The notes under the pieces: model-generated | The model's input: the letters and a program-made list of their open reading frames with translations, nothing else | What the model was told of the DNA's origin: nothing | The model's database searches: none | IMG/VR virus record: IMGVR_UViG_3300018080_000085 | Location: 1-33,425 of that record | Strand: one strand, 5' to 3' | DNA: 33,425 bases | Source of the DNA: a virus | Program-made: the position numbers and the translations under genes | Part shown: positions 23,467 to 31,703 of the stretch, in pieces | Numbering within the stretch: the first letter of the stretch is position 1 | Layout: the number at the start of each line of letters is the position of its first letter

Positions 23467-25050
23467 ATGGTAGAATTATATAACGTGTTACAGACTATAA
23501 CACATGACTTATCTTCGTCAAGTAAGAATGAAAAGAGGCTTGATTTCTCTACCATTCCTGAGCTTTTAGCTTGTATTTCCGGACATTATTTTAAAGGTAA
23601 GCGCAAGCTACTTTCCGTTTTTGAAAAATATTCAAACAAAAATAACAGAACTAAGTTAAGCGTTAAGTCACTATCATTGTTAACAGGTTTAAGCGAGCGT
23701 CAGGTAATAAGGAATATAAAGTATCTTGGTTCTATGTATTTTAATGGTGTTCCTATCTTAAGGATAAGGAGGTCTCGTCAGATTGGTTCTTTAAAGTCTA
23801 GGGTAAATGTTTATAGGCTTCATCCGTGTTTTATGTGCTTTGATTTTCATGTTGGACTTATGCACCTAGAAGAATTCTCTCACCATAAGAAATATAATCA
23901 AGCCAAAAGGTTAAATTATGACCCATCTAATGATCATAATTTAACCTTTAAAAATGCTGGACAGAATCCATATGTCACCCCTTATAATAATAAAAGGGAG
24001 TTAAGAAATTATAATTATTCTAATACTTCCCTTAGAAATGATAATGAAAGATTAAATAATTATAATTTCTACAAGCGGTTAATACGTAAGAAGAGTGATG
24101 GTTATTCTTGGCATAGGTCTAAGCTTGAGAGTAGGATGGATAACAAGAATATAAGTTGTTATGACTTAGATAAGATTTCGGTAGATTATTTTGAGTCTAG
24201 AGCGATGGAGATCCCAAAAAGGGGAAGCTCTGGTGTAAATATTCTTCGCATACACTCTCTTTTTGGTTTAGAGAGAAGCAATTTTCCGACGCTATCTTCA
24301 AGTAAGTATCCGTCTTTTGTGGAGTTAAGTGAAAAACTAACTCTGTTCCTGAGGGGGAAGTGCATGCTATCGCAACGAGAATCGATTGTGGTGAACAAAA
24401 CAGGTGGGCATGCAGTGATCGGTCCACGCAGCTCATTATCGATTCTTAATAGGCTAAATACTACTGTTCTTGGGTCGCTAATCATTATCTCTTTTGGTAA
24501 GCGCGTTATATCTGAATTGAACGCAAAGATTAAAAATAAAAACATTGACTTTAAGCCGTTTTTTATGCTCGCCGTTAAAGAGGCTAAGCAACAAGATAGA
24601 GTTAAATATAGGTTTTTTAATGAGTTTATTGCGAATTATAGTGAAATAATTTCAATAATGATTAATATTGGTGCTGTTGGTCAACCACTAACAACAGATG
24701 GAAATTATAAATTTAGCAAAAAAGAGTATGATATTAATAAGGAACTTATAGGTAACGCTATGAGCAATACATTTCAATATGGAGACGCCTTTGTAGACAA
24801 GGGCCAATCAAGAAAGACCTATAGGGAGAAGATGGAGAAGTTTTCATCAGAGCTACACAGTCAGGGTATGAGGCCGTTTAATGCTTTTGTTGAAAATGAC
24901 AGCTTTATTTGTGAGCTGCGTGAAAAGCTTAAAGACCTTAAGCAGATGTTGTTTACGTGTTCAGAAGAAGAGTTTGGTCACATAGATATGCAGATTAAAA
25001 AAATAGAAAACACAATGAGGTTTACTAAGTCGTTAGTCAAATTATCTTAG
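23467..25050 (+). CDS. Replication initiator-like protein with N-terminal winged helix
   Basis: A 527-aa basic protein. Residues ~35-120 form a helix-turn-helix/winged-helix domain: 'LLACISGHYFKGKRKLLSVF', then 'LSVKSLSLLTGLSERQVIRN' (recognition-helix region) and a wing 'PILRIRRSRQIGSLKSRVNV'. This is the style of phage and plasmid replication initiators that test ploidy or iterons. Residues ~170-200 are an Asn/Tyr/Arg-rich linker encoded by very AT-rich DNA with a 15-bp inverted repeat. The C-terminal half is helical with no polymerase, helicase or primase motif I can recognise. Position beside ERF and absence of other replication genes support an initiator role that recruits host machinery. 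It could instead be a regulator; confidence is moderate. Confidence 0.55.
   Translation: MVELYNVLQTITHDLSSSSKNEKRLDFSTIPELLACISGHYFKGKRKLLSVFEKYSNKNNRTKLSVKSLSLLTGLSERQVIRNIKYLGSMYFNGVPILRIRRSRQIGSLKSRVNVYRLHPCFMCFDFHVGLMHLEEFSHHKKYNQAKRLNYDPSNDHNLTFKNAGQNPYVTPYNNKRELRNYNYSNTSLRNDNERLNNYNFYKRLIRKKSDGYSWHRSKLESRMDNKNISCYDLDKISVDYFESRAMEIPKRGSSGVNILRIHSLFGLERSNFPTLSSSKYPSFVELSEKLTLFLRGKCMLSQRESIVVNKTGGHAVIGPRSSLSILNRLNTTVLGSLIIISFGKRVISELNAKIKNKNIDFKPFFMLAVKEAKQQDRVKYRFFNEFIANYSEIISIMINIGAVGQPLTTDGNYKFSKKEYDINKELIGNAMSNTFQYGDAFVDKGQSRKTYREKMEKFSSELHSQGMRPFNAFVENDSFICELREKLKDLKQMLFTCSEEEFGHIDMQIKKIENTMRFTKSLVKLS
24005..24069. other. AT-rich 15-bp inverted repeat within the rep gene (candidate origin)
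   Basis: GAAATTATAATTATT (24005-24019) and AATAATTATAATTTC (24055-24069) are perfect reverse complements 35 bp apart, inside the low-complexity linker of the initiator-like gene. The flanking 23930-24070 is extremely AT-rich and contains a smaller CCCTT/AAGGG inverted repeat. Lambdoid phages place their origin inside the initiator gene, in just such a linker. No clear iterons are visible, so this is a candidate. Confidence 0.35.
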
Positions 25051-25082
25051 TGATTTACTATAAGATTTTTTATAGGAGCGTA

Positions 25083-25580
25083 GTGAAAATTAAGAAAAAA
25101 ATACCCCATACTACAGTAACACGCGCTAGGAGGCCAAAACAAGTAACAAAAACTAACTGGAAGAATAAATATAAGTTTTATAACCATAAGGGTATACCGG
25201 ATGCAGCACTAGATGATCTGGCAGAGCATATGGTAGAGTGGGTTAATTCTGATCCCAATATTATGGTTTTTGGCGAGTTTTTAATAAAATATGCTGTATC
25301 TAGAAATTCTATGAGAAGATTTTTAGAGCGATCTGATAAGCTTAGGGACGCCAAAAGCTACGCAATGCATGTCATAGGAGTCAATAGGGAGAAAGCTGCC
25401 CTATTTAAGAAGATAGATTATAATACAATGAAGTTGAAGCAGCATCAGTATGATTCTGATTGGGGAGAAGCTGAGGAGAGGGCCTCTAGGCTTAGATCCA
25501 AGCACAGCGCAGAAGCTCTAAGTAAGGACGATCTTAAGCAAGTTGTTGAAAGCATTCTTAAACCTGTGAGTGTAGACTAG
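25083..25580 (+). CDS. terS: Small terminase subunit candidate
   Basis: A 165-aa protein immediately upstream of the large terminase (1-nt gap). The GTG start at 25083 is chosen because AGGAG lies 4 nt before it; the longer reading frame overlaps the rep stop and has no site. The basic N-terminus ('KIKKKIPHTTVTRARRPKQV') is followed by helices with 'DAALDDLAEHMVEWVNSDPN', 'FGEFLIKYAVSRNSMRRFLE' (a helix-turn-helix-like DNA-binding segment), and a charged helical C-terminus. This layout (HTH, oligomerisation helices, C-terminal tail) and position match small terminases, which recognise the pac/cos site and stimulate the large subunit. Sequence families of TerS are poorly conserved, so the call rests partly on context. 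Confidence 0.6.
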   Translation: MKIKKKIPHTTVTRARRPKQVTKTNWKNKYKFYNHKGIPDAALDDLAEHMVEWVNSDPNIMVFGEFLIKYAVSRNSMRRFLERSDKLRDAKSYAMHVIGVNREKAALFKKIDYNTMKLKQHQYDSDWGEAEERASRLRSKHSAEALSKDDLKQVVESILKPVSVD

Positions 25581-25581
25581 C

Positions 25582-27723
25582 ATGGATGATTTTGAGTTCA
25601 GAGATTATCAGAAGCCTATTGTTGATGCCATAGAAAATAAAGGTATAAGGAAAGCTCTGGTGTTAATGCCAAGAAGATGTTTAGCGCATGACACTAAGAT
25701 TGTTATGTATAATGGCAAGGTAAAAAACATTAGCGAACTTAAGCCAGGAGACAGAATTATTTCCTTTGATGGTGAAAAGCCCGTCATTGATACGGTTAAG
25801 AATGTTTGGGATGCTGGTCATAAATCTACTGTTCCAATAAGCGCCTCAAGATTTGGGAGCATTAGGGCCACAAGGGATCACAAGTTTTTAACCAAGAATA
25901 GGTCTTGGGTTCAGGCGGCTAACCTTAGGGATAACGACATACTGTATCAATATCCTGGATTTAAGGGACACATTTCTTGTCCTGAGGATGCAAAAATGCT
26001 GGGAGAAGAAATATATGCTCCAGGCTTTCAGCAAGAGTCTATTCCGGAAGCTGTATTTGATTACGATGATGAATCTGTTATTAGTTTTATTGCTGGTGCT
26101 ATAGCTGTATCAGGAAACATAATCACAAGAGAGGTTGTTGTTGACGATAACAGGTGTCAGGAGGTATTTGAGATACAGGTTCTTCTGGGTGAAAACGAAA
26201 GCCTTGCGCGCGATACTTATTGGCTCCTTAGAAAGGTCGGTATAGTTAGTCAGTCCGTGTCGTACATAAAGAATTCGTGGAGAATTAAGATAGGTAGGCA
26301 CCTTCAAATAAGGAGGCTTGCTTCAAATAGATATATTTCTGAACTTATTGGTGATGCGAGATTAATACTTAATTGTAAGTTCAAGTATGCAGGTAAAAAA
26401 TTTAACCCGTCTTCTATTAAGATTAACTTAATGCGGTCTCGCAAGGTTTCTACGTATGATATAGAGACTGAGAAATACCATAATTTTTATGCTAACGGTT
26501 ATCTTGTTCATAATTCCGGAAAGGATATGGTAGCCTTTCAAGTGGCAATTAGGCAGGCGCTAAAAAAGGTTTGTACTATTTATTATATATTTCCAACATT
26601 TAGTCAGGCCAGGAAGGCCATCTATGACGCTGTTACCATAGATGGCAAAAAGGTTTTAGACTTTGCACCAGATACTTTGTGTAAAAAAAACTCTTCAGAG
26701 ATGAAAATTACCTTTATAAACGGAAGTATTATACAGTTTTTAGGGTCTACAGAATATGATAGATTACGTGGTTCTAACCCTTATGGTATTATTTACAGCG
26801 AGTATGCTTATCAGAACCCTATGGCGTATATAACCGCTCGACCTATACTAGCGGTAAACAATGGGTGGGCTTTATTTATCTCAACGCCATTTGGCAAAAA
26901 CCATTTTTATGACTTATATAAGGTTGCAAAATCATCAAACGACTGGTTTTGCTACAAGCTCACAGTTGACGATACAAGACACCTATCTGAGAAAGAATTA
27001 GGCAAAGAGCGCGCAGAGATGTCTAATGATATGTTTATGCAAGAATACTATACATCGTTTGATCAAGGTGTTTCTGGTTCTTATTATTCTAAGTATTTAA
27101 ACGATTTAAAAATAAATAACCAAATATCTAATGTTCCATGGGATCAATCTAACCTTGTTCACACTGCCTGGGATTTAGGGTATACAGACAGTACTGTAAT
27201 TGTATTTTTTCAAGTTATAGGATCGGCCGTTAATGTTATAGATTTTTATGAAAATTCAAAAGAGGGCTTAGAGCACTATCTTAAGTTTTTAGATACTAAG
27301 CCCTATAAGTATGGAAAACACATAGCGCCACATGACTTAGCCAACCACAGCTATTCCACCGGAGTCTCTCGAATTGAGACTGCAAGAAGGCTTGGGGTTG
27401 ATTTTATATTGGCCCCAAAGCTTTCTATACTTGATGGAATAGAGGCGGTTAGAGCTACCTTGCATAGGTGTTACTTTGACTCTGTTAGGTGTGCCGATCT
27501 TATTAAGAGTCTTAATAGTTACAGGCAAGAATGGAATGACAAAAGGCAGGACTATAATCCAAAACCGCACCACGGAAAAGAGTCGCACGCAGCAGACGCG
27601 TTTAGGATGTTGTGTGTCACGTTAAGAAAGGTTAGTTCGTTTAGTTCGCCAAGAGATTTAGACGATAGATATCAAAGGGTTGTTTACGGAGAAGTAGATA
27701 AGTTTAATCCTCTTTCTGGGTGA
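25582..27723 (+). CDS. terL: Large terminase subunit (ATPase/nuclease) interrupted by an intein
   Basis: A 713-aa precursor. Residues 1-32 and 312-713 are the terminase; 33-311 are an intein. Joined, the Walker A reads 'LVLMPRRSGKDMVAF'. Downstream are a Walker B-like 'YGIIYSEYAY', the coupling motif 'WALFISTPFGKNHF', and an RNase H-like nuclease: 'HTAWDLGYTDSTVIVFF' (first Asp), 'HIAPHDLANHSY' (second Asp), and 'HHGKESHAADAFRML' (C-terminal acid). The protein pumps DNA into the prohead and cuts concatemers. The mature extein is 434 aa, within the usual range. Because the P-loop is split, packaging ATPase activity should need protein splicing. It lies between TerS and a small membrane gene, with the portal next. 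Confidence 0.88.
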   Translation: MDDFEFRDYQKPIVDAIENKGIRKALVLMPRRCLAHDTKIVMYNGKVKNISELKPGDRIISFDGEKPVIDTVKNVWDAGHKSTVPISASRFGSIRATRDHKFLTKNRSWVQAANLRDNDILYQYPGFKGHISCPEDAKMLGEEIYAPGFQQESIPEAVFDYDDESVISFIAGAIAVSGNIITREVVVDDNRCQEVFEIQVLLGENESLARDTYWLLRKVGIVSQSVSYIKNSWRIKIGRHLQIRRLASNRYISELIGDARLILNCKFKYAGKKFNPSSIKINLMRSRKVSTYDIETEKYHNFYANGYLVHNSGKDMVAFQVAIRQALKKVCTIYYIFPTFSQARKAIYDAVTIDGKKVLDFAPDTLCKKNSSEMKITFINGSIIQFLGSTEYDRLRGSNPYGIIYSEYAYQNPMAYITARPILAVNNGWALFISTPFGKNHFYDLYKVAKSSNDWFCYKLTVDDTRHLSEKELGKERAEMSNDMFMQEYYTSFDQGVSGSYYSKYLNDLKINNQISNVPWDQSNLVHTAWDLGYTDSTVIVFFQVIGSAVNVIDFYENSKEGLEHYLKFLDTKPYKYGKHIAPHDLANHSYSTGVSRIETARRLGVDFILAPKLSILDGIEAVRATLHRCYFDSVRCADLIKSLNSYRQEWNDKRQDYNPKPHHGKESHAADAFRMLCVTLRKVSSFSSPRDLDDRYQRVVYGEVDKFNPLSG
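25678..26514 (+). other. Intein in TerL P-loop (279 aa) with decayed LAGLIDADG domain
   Basis: Insertion begins at Cys33 ('CLAHDTKIVMYNGKVKNISE') and ends at 'YANGYLVHN' before Ser+1 of the extein, the residues needed for splicing: Cys1, block B 'GSIRATRDHKFLTKNRSW' with its Thr and His, block F 'YDIETEKYHNFYANG', penultimate His and terminal Asn. The middle (~residues 95-260) resembles one LAGLIDADG domain. Its signature reads 'FIAGAIAVSGNI' (codons 26089-26115 for IAGAIAVSG), with the catalytic acid replaced by Ser and the preceding Asp by Ala. The intein should splice but the endonuclease is probably inactive. A second LAGLIDADG motif is not seen. Confidence 0.88.
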
Positions 27724-27726
27724 CAT

Positions 27727-27915
27727 ATGAACTATATTACCAGGAATCGCATAATTGCGGTTATGCTTGCTGTGTGTGAATGTATTGTTTTAGGGTATTG
27801 CTTAGGGTTGTTTATTGAGCCGGCGTTTACTTTAAGTAATTTAGCTGTTTCTATTGTAATGATAGTTTCTTTGTCGCTATATTTTAGTTTGTTGGTTAAT
27901 TTTATTTTAAGTTAA
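27727..27915 (+). CDS. Small two-TM membrane protein (holin candidate)
   Basis: A 62-aa, strongly hydrophobic protein with two predicted membrane spans: ~9-30 ('IIAVMLAVCECIVLGYCLGL') and ~37-60 ('LAVSIVMIVSLSLYFSLLVN'). The short N-terminus is 'MNYITRNR'. It starts 3 nt after the terminase stop, with GGGTGA just upstream, and precedes the portal gene. Size and topology fit a class II/III-like holin, and no other holin is evident, but small membrane proteins with unrelated roles are common in this position. No endolysin adjoins it. Confidence 0.45.
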   Translation: MNYITRNRIIAVMLAVCECIVLGYCLGLFIEPAFTLSNLAVSIVMIVSLSLYFSLLVNFILS

Positions 27916-27934
27916 ATAGGGTTGTGTGGTGAGT

Positions 27935-30022
27935 ATGAAAAAAAAAGGACTGTTCCCATCTGGAAGATCTGATCTTTACTCTGAGAAAGGGAATATTGTA
28001 AAAGACAAGATGGAGGATTTCTATAATCAGGTAAGTGCCAAAAACCAAGAGTTTTGGTATCAGGCAGACCTTGATCACAGGTTTGAGGCTGGAGACCAAA
28101 GCGTATGGTCTGAGGTTTATAGAAACGCACCAATTAAGCGTAAGAGTATATTTAGTTTTAATAGAATAAGACGCATAGTTAACATGGTTTCTGGGCATCA
28201 GAGAAGGGGGCGCAAGTCTACTGTTGTGGTTCCTGTGGAAAATGGGGATCAAAGAACTTCTGATCAATATACAAAGGTTGTGTCACACATACACAGAAAA
28301 GGACATGTTCTTGAGACCATATCCGATGCATTCCATGATGCAATGGTAACCGGACTGTCATTCCTGCATCTCTGGAACGATTATAGGCAAGATCCTGTTA
28401 GCGGCTCTCTGAAGGTGGATTATATGTCATATAATTCATTTCTTATTGATACTAATTTTAAAAAGCCAGACATGTCTGACTGTAATTCAATTTGGAAGAG
28501 GACGTTTATATCTAAAAATCAGGCCATGTCATTACTTCCAGACAAAACTAAGCAGGTTGAAGAGATTTGTGATGAGAGTGTTGATAATCTTTTCAGTTTT
28601 CTTCCTGAGGCCGACGACTATAACAGAAAAAGCTTATTGGCCTACGATGAGTATTATTATTTAGACAGTAGGAAGCAGCTGCTTTTGATTGACACCACTA
28701 CAGGAGAAAGCATGGAGTGGTCAGGGAGCAGTGACGAGTCTCCAGGCTCTCCGCTAGCCAGATTTTTAACTGCCTATCCATCGGTGATATTGTCTAGGGT
28801 GAGTGTTCCCTGTGTCAAATTGGCCACCCTTCTTCAGGGAACACTGCTCTATGACGATAAGAATCCACTAGGTATAGACGGATACCCTTTTGTTCCAGTT
28901 TTTGGATATTTTAATCCAAGTTCTCCAGATTATTCGCTTAAGATTCAGGGGCTTGTTAGGGGACTTAGAGATGCGCAATATTTATATAATAGAAGAAAGA
29001 ATATAGAGCTAGATATATTTGAGTCACAGGTAAATTCTGGGATAATATACAAGGAAGACGCTCTTGTTAATCCTGACGATGCGTTTCTTTCTGGACAGGG
29101 TAAGGGCTTGGCTCTTAAGGCAACAGCCCAAATGTCTGACGTGCAAAAAATTACCCCGCCACAGGTTCCGCCGTCTATGATACAAATAAGCGAGCTGCTT
29201 GCAAGGGAAATATCTGAGATATCTGGGGTCAACGAAGAGCTTCTTGGATCCGCTGTTGATGATAAGGCTGGAATACTTTCTATGCTTAGGCAGGGGGCAG
29301 GGTTGACAACACTTCAGGGTTTATTTGATCAGCTAGATAGATCGCAAAAGATATTGGGGTCAATCACTCTTTCTGCGATACAGGCAAACTATACTCCTGG
29401 TAAGATAAAAAGAATAATAGAAGAGGAACCAGCGCCTCAGTTTTATAGCAAGGCGTTTGGCAAGTATGACGCTGCTATAGAAGATGGATTTAACACAACA
29501 ACCCAGAAGCAAACAGAGTTTGCACAATTATTGAGATTGAGGGAGCTTGGTGTTCCTGTTCCAGATTCAACTATAATAAATGCAGCAACCCTGCAAAATA
29601 AGCAAAATCTAATTGAAGACATAGAGGCTAGTCAGCAACAGTCAGCACAAAGAGAGGCTGCTGTGCAGGAAGTCGTAAATAAGAAGCAGTTAGCTGAGAT
29701 AGAGCTCGCTAAGGCCAAGGTTGAGTCGGATATATCACTGGCAAAGGAGAGGGATTCTAGGGTTTATTCAAATATAGGGTTAATGCAGGAGCGTAGGCTT
29801 GAAGCGGAAAAAGATAAGACCCAATCACTTTTAAACCTGGTTAAGACGCTTCAGGAGATTGATGATGTTGATATTAACCAGTTAGTTAAGTTACTTAGTC
29901 TTTCAAAGATTGTTGATAAAACAACAAACACAGACAAGGTTCCGCTAGTATCTACTGCCATAGTTTCTGGAGTTACTAAAGACACAGATGCTGGCGGAGA
30001 TTCTAATAAGCCGGTGTTATAG
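27935..30022 (+). CDS. Portal protein (P22 gp1-like)
   Basis: A 695-aa protein from ATG 27935; GTG codons at 27926 and 27929 are alternatives (the AGGG at 27918-27921 fits them better). The N-terminal region matches P22-type portals: 'QAGDQSVWSE'-like 'RFEAGDQSVWSEVYRNAPIK', 'INMVSGHQRRGRKSTVVVPV' reading 'VNMVSGHQRRGRK', 'SFLHLWNDYRQDPVSG', then 'FVPVFGYFNPSSPDY', 'GLVRGLRDAQYLYNRRKNIE', and a helical crown (~555-640, Gln/Glu/Ala-rich coiled coil). Twelve copies form the DNA gate at one vertex and dock the terminase. Length agrees with the P22 family. It sits directly after TerL and before the scaffold-like gene, the normal order. Confidence 0.85.
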   Translation: MKKKGLFPSGRSDLYSEKGNIVKDKMEDFYNQVSAKNQEFWYQADLDHRFEAGDQSVWSEVYRNAPIKRKSIFSFNRIRRIVNMVSGHQRRGRKSTVVVPVENGDQRTSDQYTKVVSHIHRKGHVLETISDAFHDAMVTGLSFLHLWNDYRQDPVSGSLKVDYMSYNSFLIDTNFKKPDMSDCNSIWKRTFISKNQAMSLLPDKTKQVEEICDESVDNLFSFLPEADDYNRKSLLAYDEYYYLDSRKQLLLIDTTTGESMEWSGSSDESPGSPLARFLTAYPSVILSRVSVPCVKLATLLQGTLLYDDKNPLGIDGYPFVPVFGYFNPSSPDYSLKIQGLVRGLRDAQYLYNRRKNIELDIFESQVNSGIIYKEDALVNPDDAFLSGQGKGLALKATAQMSDVQKITPPQVPPSMIQISELLAREISEISGVNEELLGSAVDDKAGILSMLRQGAGLTTLQGLFDQLDRSQKILGSITLSAIQANYTPGKIKRIIEEEPAPQFYSKAFGKYDAAIEDGFNTTTQKQTEFAQLLRLRELGVPVPDSTIINAATLQNKQNLIEDIEASQQQSAQREAAVQEVVNKKQLAEIELAKAKVESDISLAKERDSRVYSNIGLMQERRLEAEKDKTQSLLNLVKTLQEIDDVDINQLVKLLSLSKIVDKTTNTDKVPLVSTAIVSGVTKDTDAGGDSNKPVL

Positions 30023-30025
30023 ATT

Positions 30026-30241
30026 ATGAAAAAGGGTTTTTATGTATTTATATTCATTGTTATCATAATTGAATTACTTGCAGCAATAGTGTTTATTTCA
30101 AGGGTTGAACACAAGTTAAATTATATTCTTCCAATACTTGAGGATGAGCACAAGACGCTTTCTGATTATTGTGATAGATGTTTTATTGGTGATTGTGCAA
30201 AGCTAAAGGAGCATGAAGATGATATATCTACTATGCTATAG
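30026..30241 (+). CDS. Small single-TM protein, 71 aa
   Basis: A 71-aa protein with one N-terminal membrane span (~5-27, 'YVFIFIVIIIELLAAIVFIS') preceded by Lys-Lys, and a ~44-residue acidic tail with three Cys (in 'DYCDRCFIGDCAKLKEHEDD'). The topology could be an inner-membrane anchor with a periplasmic tail. The span could also serve as an uncleaved signal. It starts 3 nt after the portal stop. A spanin-like or accessory lysis role is possible, but no family is recognised. The clustered Cys residues stand out in a Cys-poor genome and could form disulfides. Confidence 0.45.
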   Translation: MKKGFYVFIFIVIIIELLAAIVFISRVEHKLNYILPILEDEHKTLSDYCDRCFIGDCAKLKEHEDDISTML

Positions 30242-30306
30242 CTTTGGGGCGTTTGTCTGCAAATGCTCCGGAAAAAAGGGTGGAAAAAGAAAGGGCGGAA
30301 AGTCTA

Positions 30307-30795
30307 ATGGCAAAAAAAGGTAAAAAGATACAGTCGCCAGAAACATTTACGCCTATTGGAAAAGAATACCTTGATAGAGCCTCTAGGCCTACAGATGATA
30401 CTGTGGCTGTTGGGGATCTCTCAAGGTCCATGAGCAGTGACTATATGAAAAATCTTGTTGATACTGCACTTAAGGCAAGGGGCTCGTATAGTGAAAGGTA
30501 TTATATTGTTGTTCTTACTAAGGTTGAGCGCCTTATAGGTACAGCAATTAGGAACTATTTTGTTGCCAGACAGTCTTGTCCGACTCCAAACTATGGGCAA
30601 ACCGTTTACTCATTTGATCCAAAAGATGAGAGCTTTGAGCTTTTATGGTTAGTTCCCATTAAAAAGGTTTGTGATAAGATGTATTCTGATAGGTTTAACG
30701 TTGAATTAATTAATGATCCATTAATTAATTATGTGGTAGATTATATTGAGGGAAGGCTTTTAGGCCTATGTATGAAGTTAAATAAAGAAGTTTAG
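30307..30795 (+). CDS. Conserved podovirus protein of unknown function, 162 aa
   Basis: A 162-aa protein from ATG 30307, with AAGGG about 11 nt upstream; a TTG at 30244 would add 21 residues but has no site. The N-terminus is basic ('MAKKGKKIQSPETFTPIGKE'). The core has the pattern 'GSYSERYYIVVLTKVERLIG' followed by 'RNYFVARQSCPTPNYGQTVY' and 'LLWLVPIKKVCDKMYS', a conserved family found between portal and scaffold/capsid genes in N4-gp56-type podoviruses. Function is not established. The SCPTP motif is distinctive. A minor head component is plausible. Confidence 0.55.
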   Translation: MAKKGKKIQSPETFTPIGKEYLDRASRPTDDTVAVGDLSRSMSSDYMKNLVDTALKARGSYSERYYIVVLTKVERLIGTAIRNYFVARQSCPTPNYGQTVYSFDPKDESFELLWLVPIKKVCDKMYSDRFNVELINDPLINYVVDYIEGRLLGLCMKLNKEV

Positions 30796-30803
30796 GTGGT
30801 CAT

Positions 30804-31481
30804 ATGTTAGAAGAAACTGCGGTTAAAGATCAAGAAGTTGTTGATACTGCTAGCGTCTCAGAGGAGCAAATTGAAGCCCCAGAGTCTGTGGTTCCCGTAT
30901 CCGAAGAGCCTGCCGAGGTTGGGCAAGAGATAAGCAACAAAGAAGAGAATATGCGTGCCTTAAGGGAGTCAAGAAGGAAGTTGCAACAGGAGAGGGACTT
31001 GTTGGCTGAAGAATTAAATAAAGCAAGACAATCCAAGCTAGAAGACTATGATTATGACGACGACCATAGTGAAAAGGAGCTTGGCAAGATAAAGCAGTAT
31101 GTTGCACAGATGTCTGTTGATAATATGAAACTAAAACTTAGCTCAGAGTATCCGGACTTCAAAAAAGTTGTTAATGAGGACTCTATAGCAATACTTAAAG
31201 AAAGATATCCAGACATTGCAAGAACACTTGATCATGGAAATGATATATATTCAACCGGCGTTTCTGCGTATAACATAATAAAAAAATTTGGTCTTCATGT
31301 TGGTGATGATGTTATAGAGCAAAAGGCTAAGGTTGCTAAGAATATATCGAAACCTGTTCCGTCGGCGGCTATAAAAAACACGTCTCCGCTGGCTCATGCA
31401 AACGACTATTCTGATTTAGAGAACGAAGAGGTTCGTTCTGCTATTATAAAGCAAGCTATGGAATATTCTAAGAACATATAG
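30804..31481 (+). CDS. Scaffold-like protein upstream of the capsid gene
   Basis: A 225-aa protein. The first ~50 residues are highly acidic ('EEQIEAPESVVPVSEEPAEV'). Residues ~50-80 form a coiled coil ('MRALRESRRKLQQERDLLAE'), then a second acidic run 'YDYDDDHSEKEL' and helices to a basic C-terminal segment ('KAKVAKNISKPVPSAAIKN'). Acidic, helical, coiled-coil proteins encoded just before the capsid gene are typical internal scaffolds; the C-terminus contacts the shell. The AGGTGGT site lies 4 nt before the ATG. Sequence does not identify a named family, so the call rests on composition and position. Confidence 0.6.
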   Translation: MLEETAVKDQEVVDTASVSEEQIEAPESVVPVSEEPAEVGQEISNKEENMRALRESRRKLQQERDLLAEELNKARQSKLEDYDYDDDHSEKELGKIKQYVAQMSVDNMKLKLSSEYPDFKKVVNEDSIAILKERYPDIARTLDHGNDIYSTGVSAYNIIKKFGLHVGDDVIEQKAKVAKNISKPVPSAAIKNTSPLAHANDYSDLENEEVRSAIIKQAMEYSKNI

Positions 31482-31499
31482 TATTACTCTCTTTTTCAG

Positions 31500-31532
31500 C
31501 TACTGCAGTTTTGCTTATGCTGGCTGCAGTAG
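31500..31532 (+). terminator. Stem-loop between scaffold and capsid genes
   Basis: CTACTGCAG (31500-31508) and CTGCAGTAG (31524-31532) form a perfect 9-bp stem with a 15-nt loop, followed by ATTTTATCTT. It lies 18 nt after the scaffold stop and just before the capsid promoter, so it probably ends or attenuates the early packaging transcript. The T-run is broken, making it a moderate terminator. Confidence 0.6.
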
Positions 31533-31568
31533 ATTTTATCTTATAGCTTCTATTTTATTTTTTTTATC

Positions 31569-31577
31569 TGATATAAT
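31569..31577 (+). promoter_or_regulatory. Extended -10 promoter for the major capsid gene
   Basis: TGATATAAT combines a perfect TATAAT (31572-31577) with the upstream TG of extended -10 promoters; no good -35 box is seen 17 nt upstream, as is usual for this class. Transcription would start near 31584, leaving a ~165-nt leader. Placement after a terminator fits a dedicated capsid promoter. Confidence 0.6.
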
Positions 31578-31703
31578 TATGTTTCGTAAAAGCTAAATTA
31601 TACGTATTGGGTTCGTATTCCTTGTTTTTGTGATCGCTGTATTAGGGGCTCGCAATCCCAGGACTGTATTGGATTATCAATATCCATTTCAAGTTTCGTC
31701 CGG

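Noticed and set aside
24186-24545. 119-aa - strand open frame inside the rep gene
   Set aside because: It is a shadow of the + strand gene without its own ribosome site or recognisable features.
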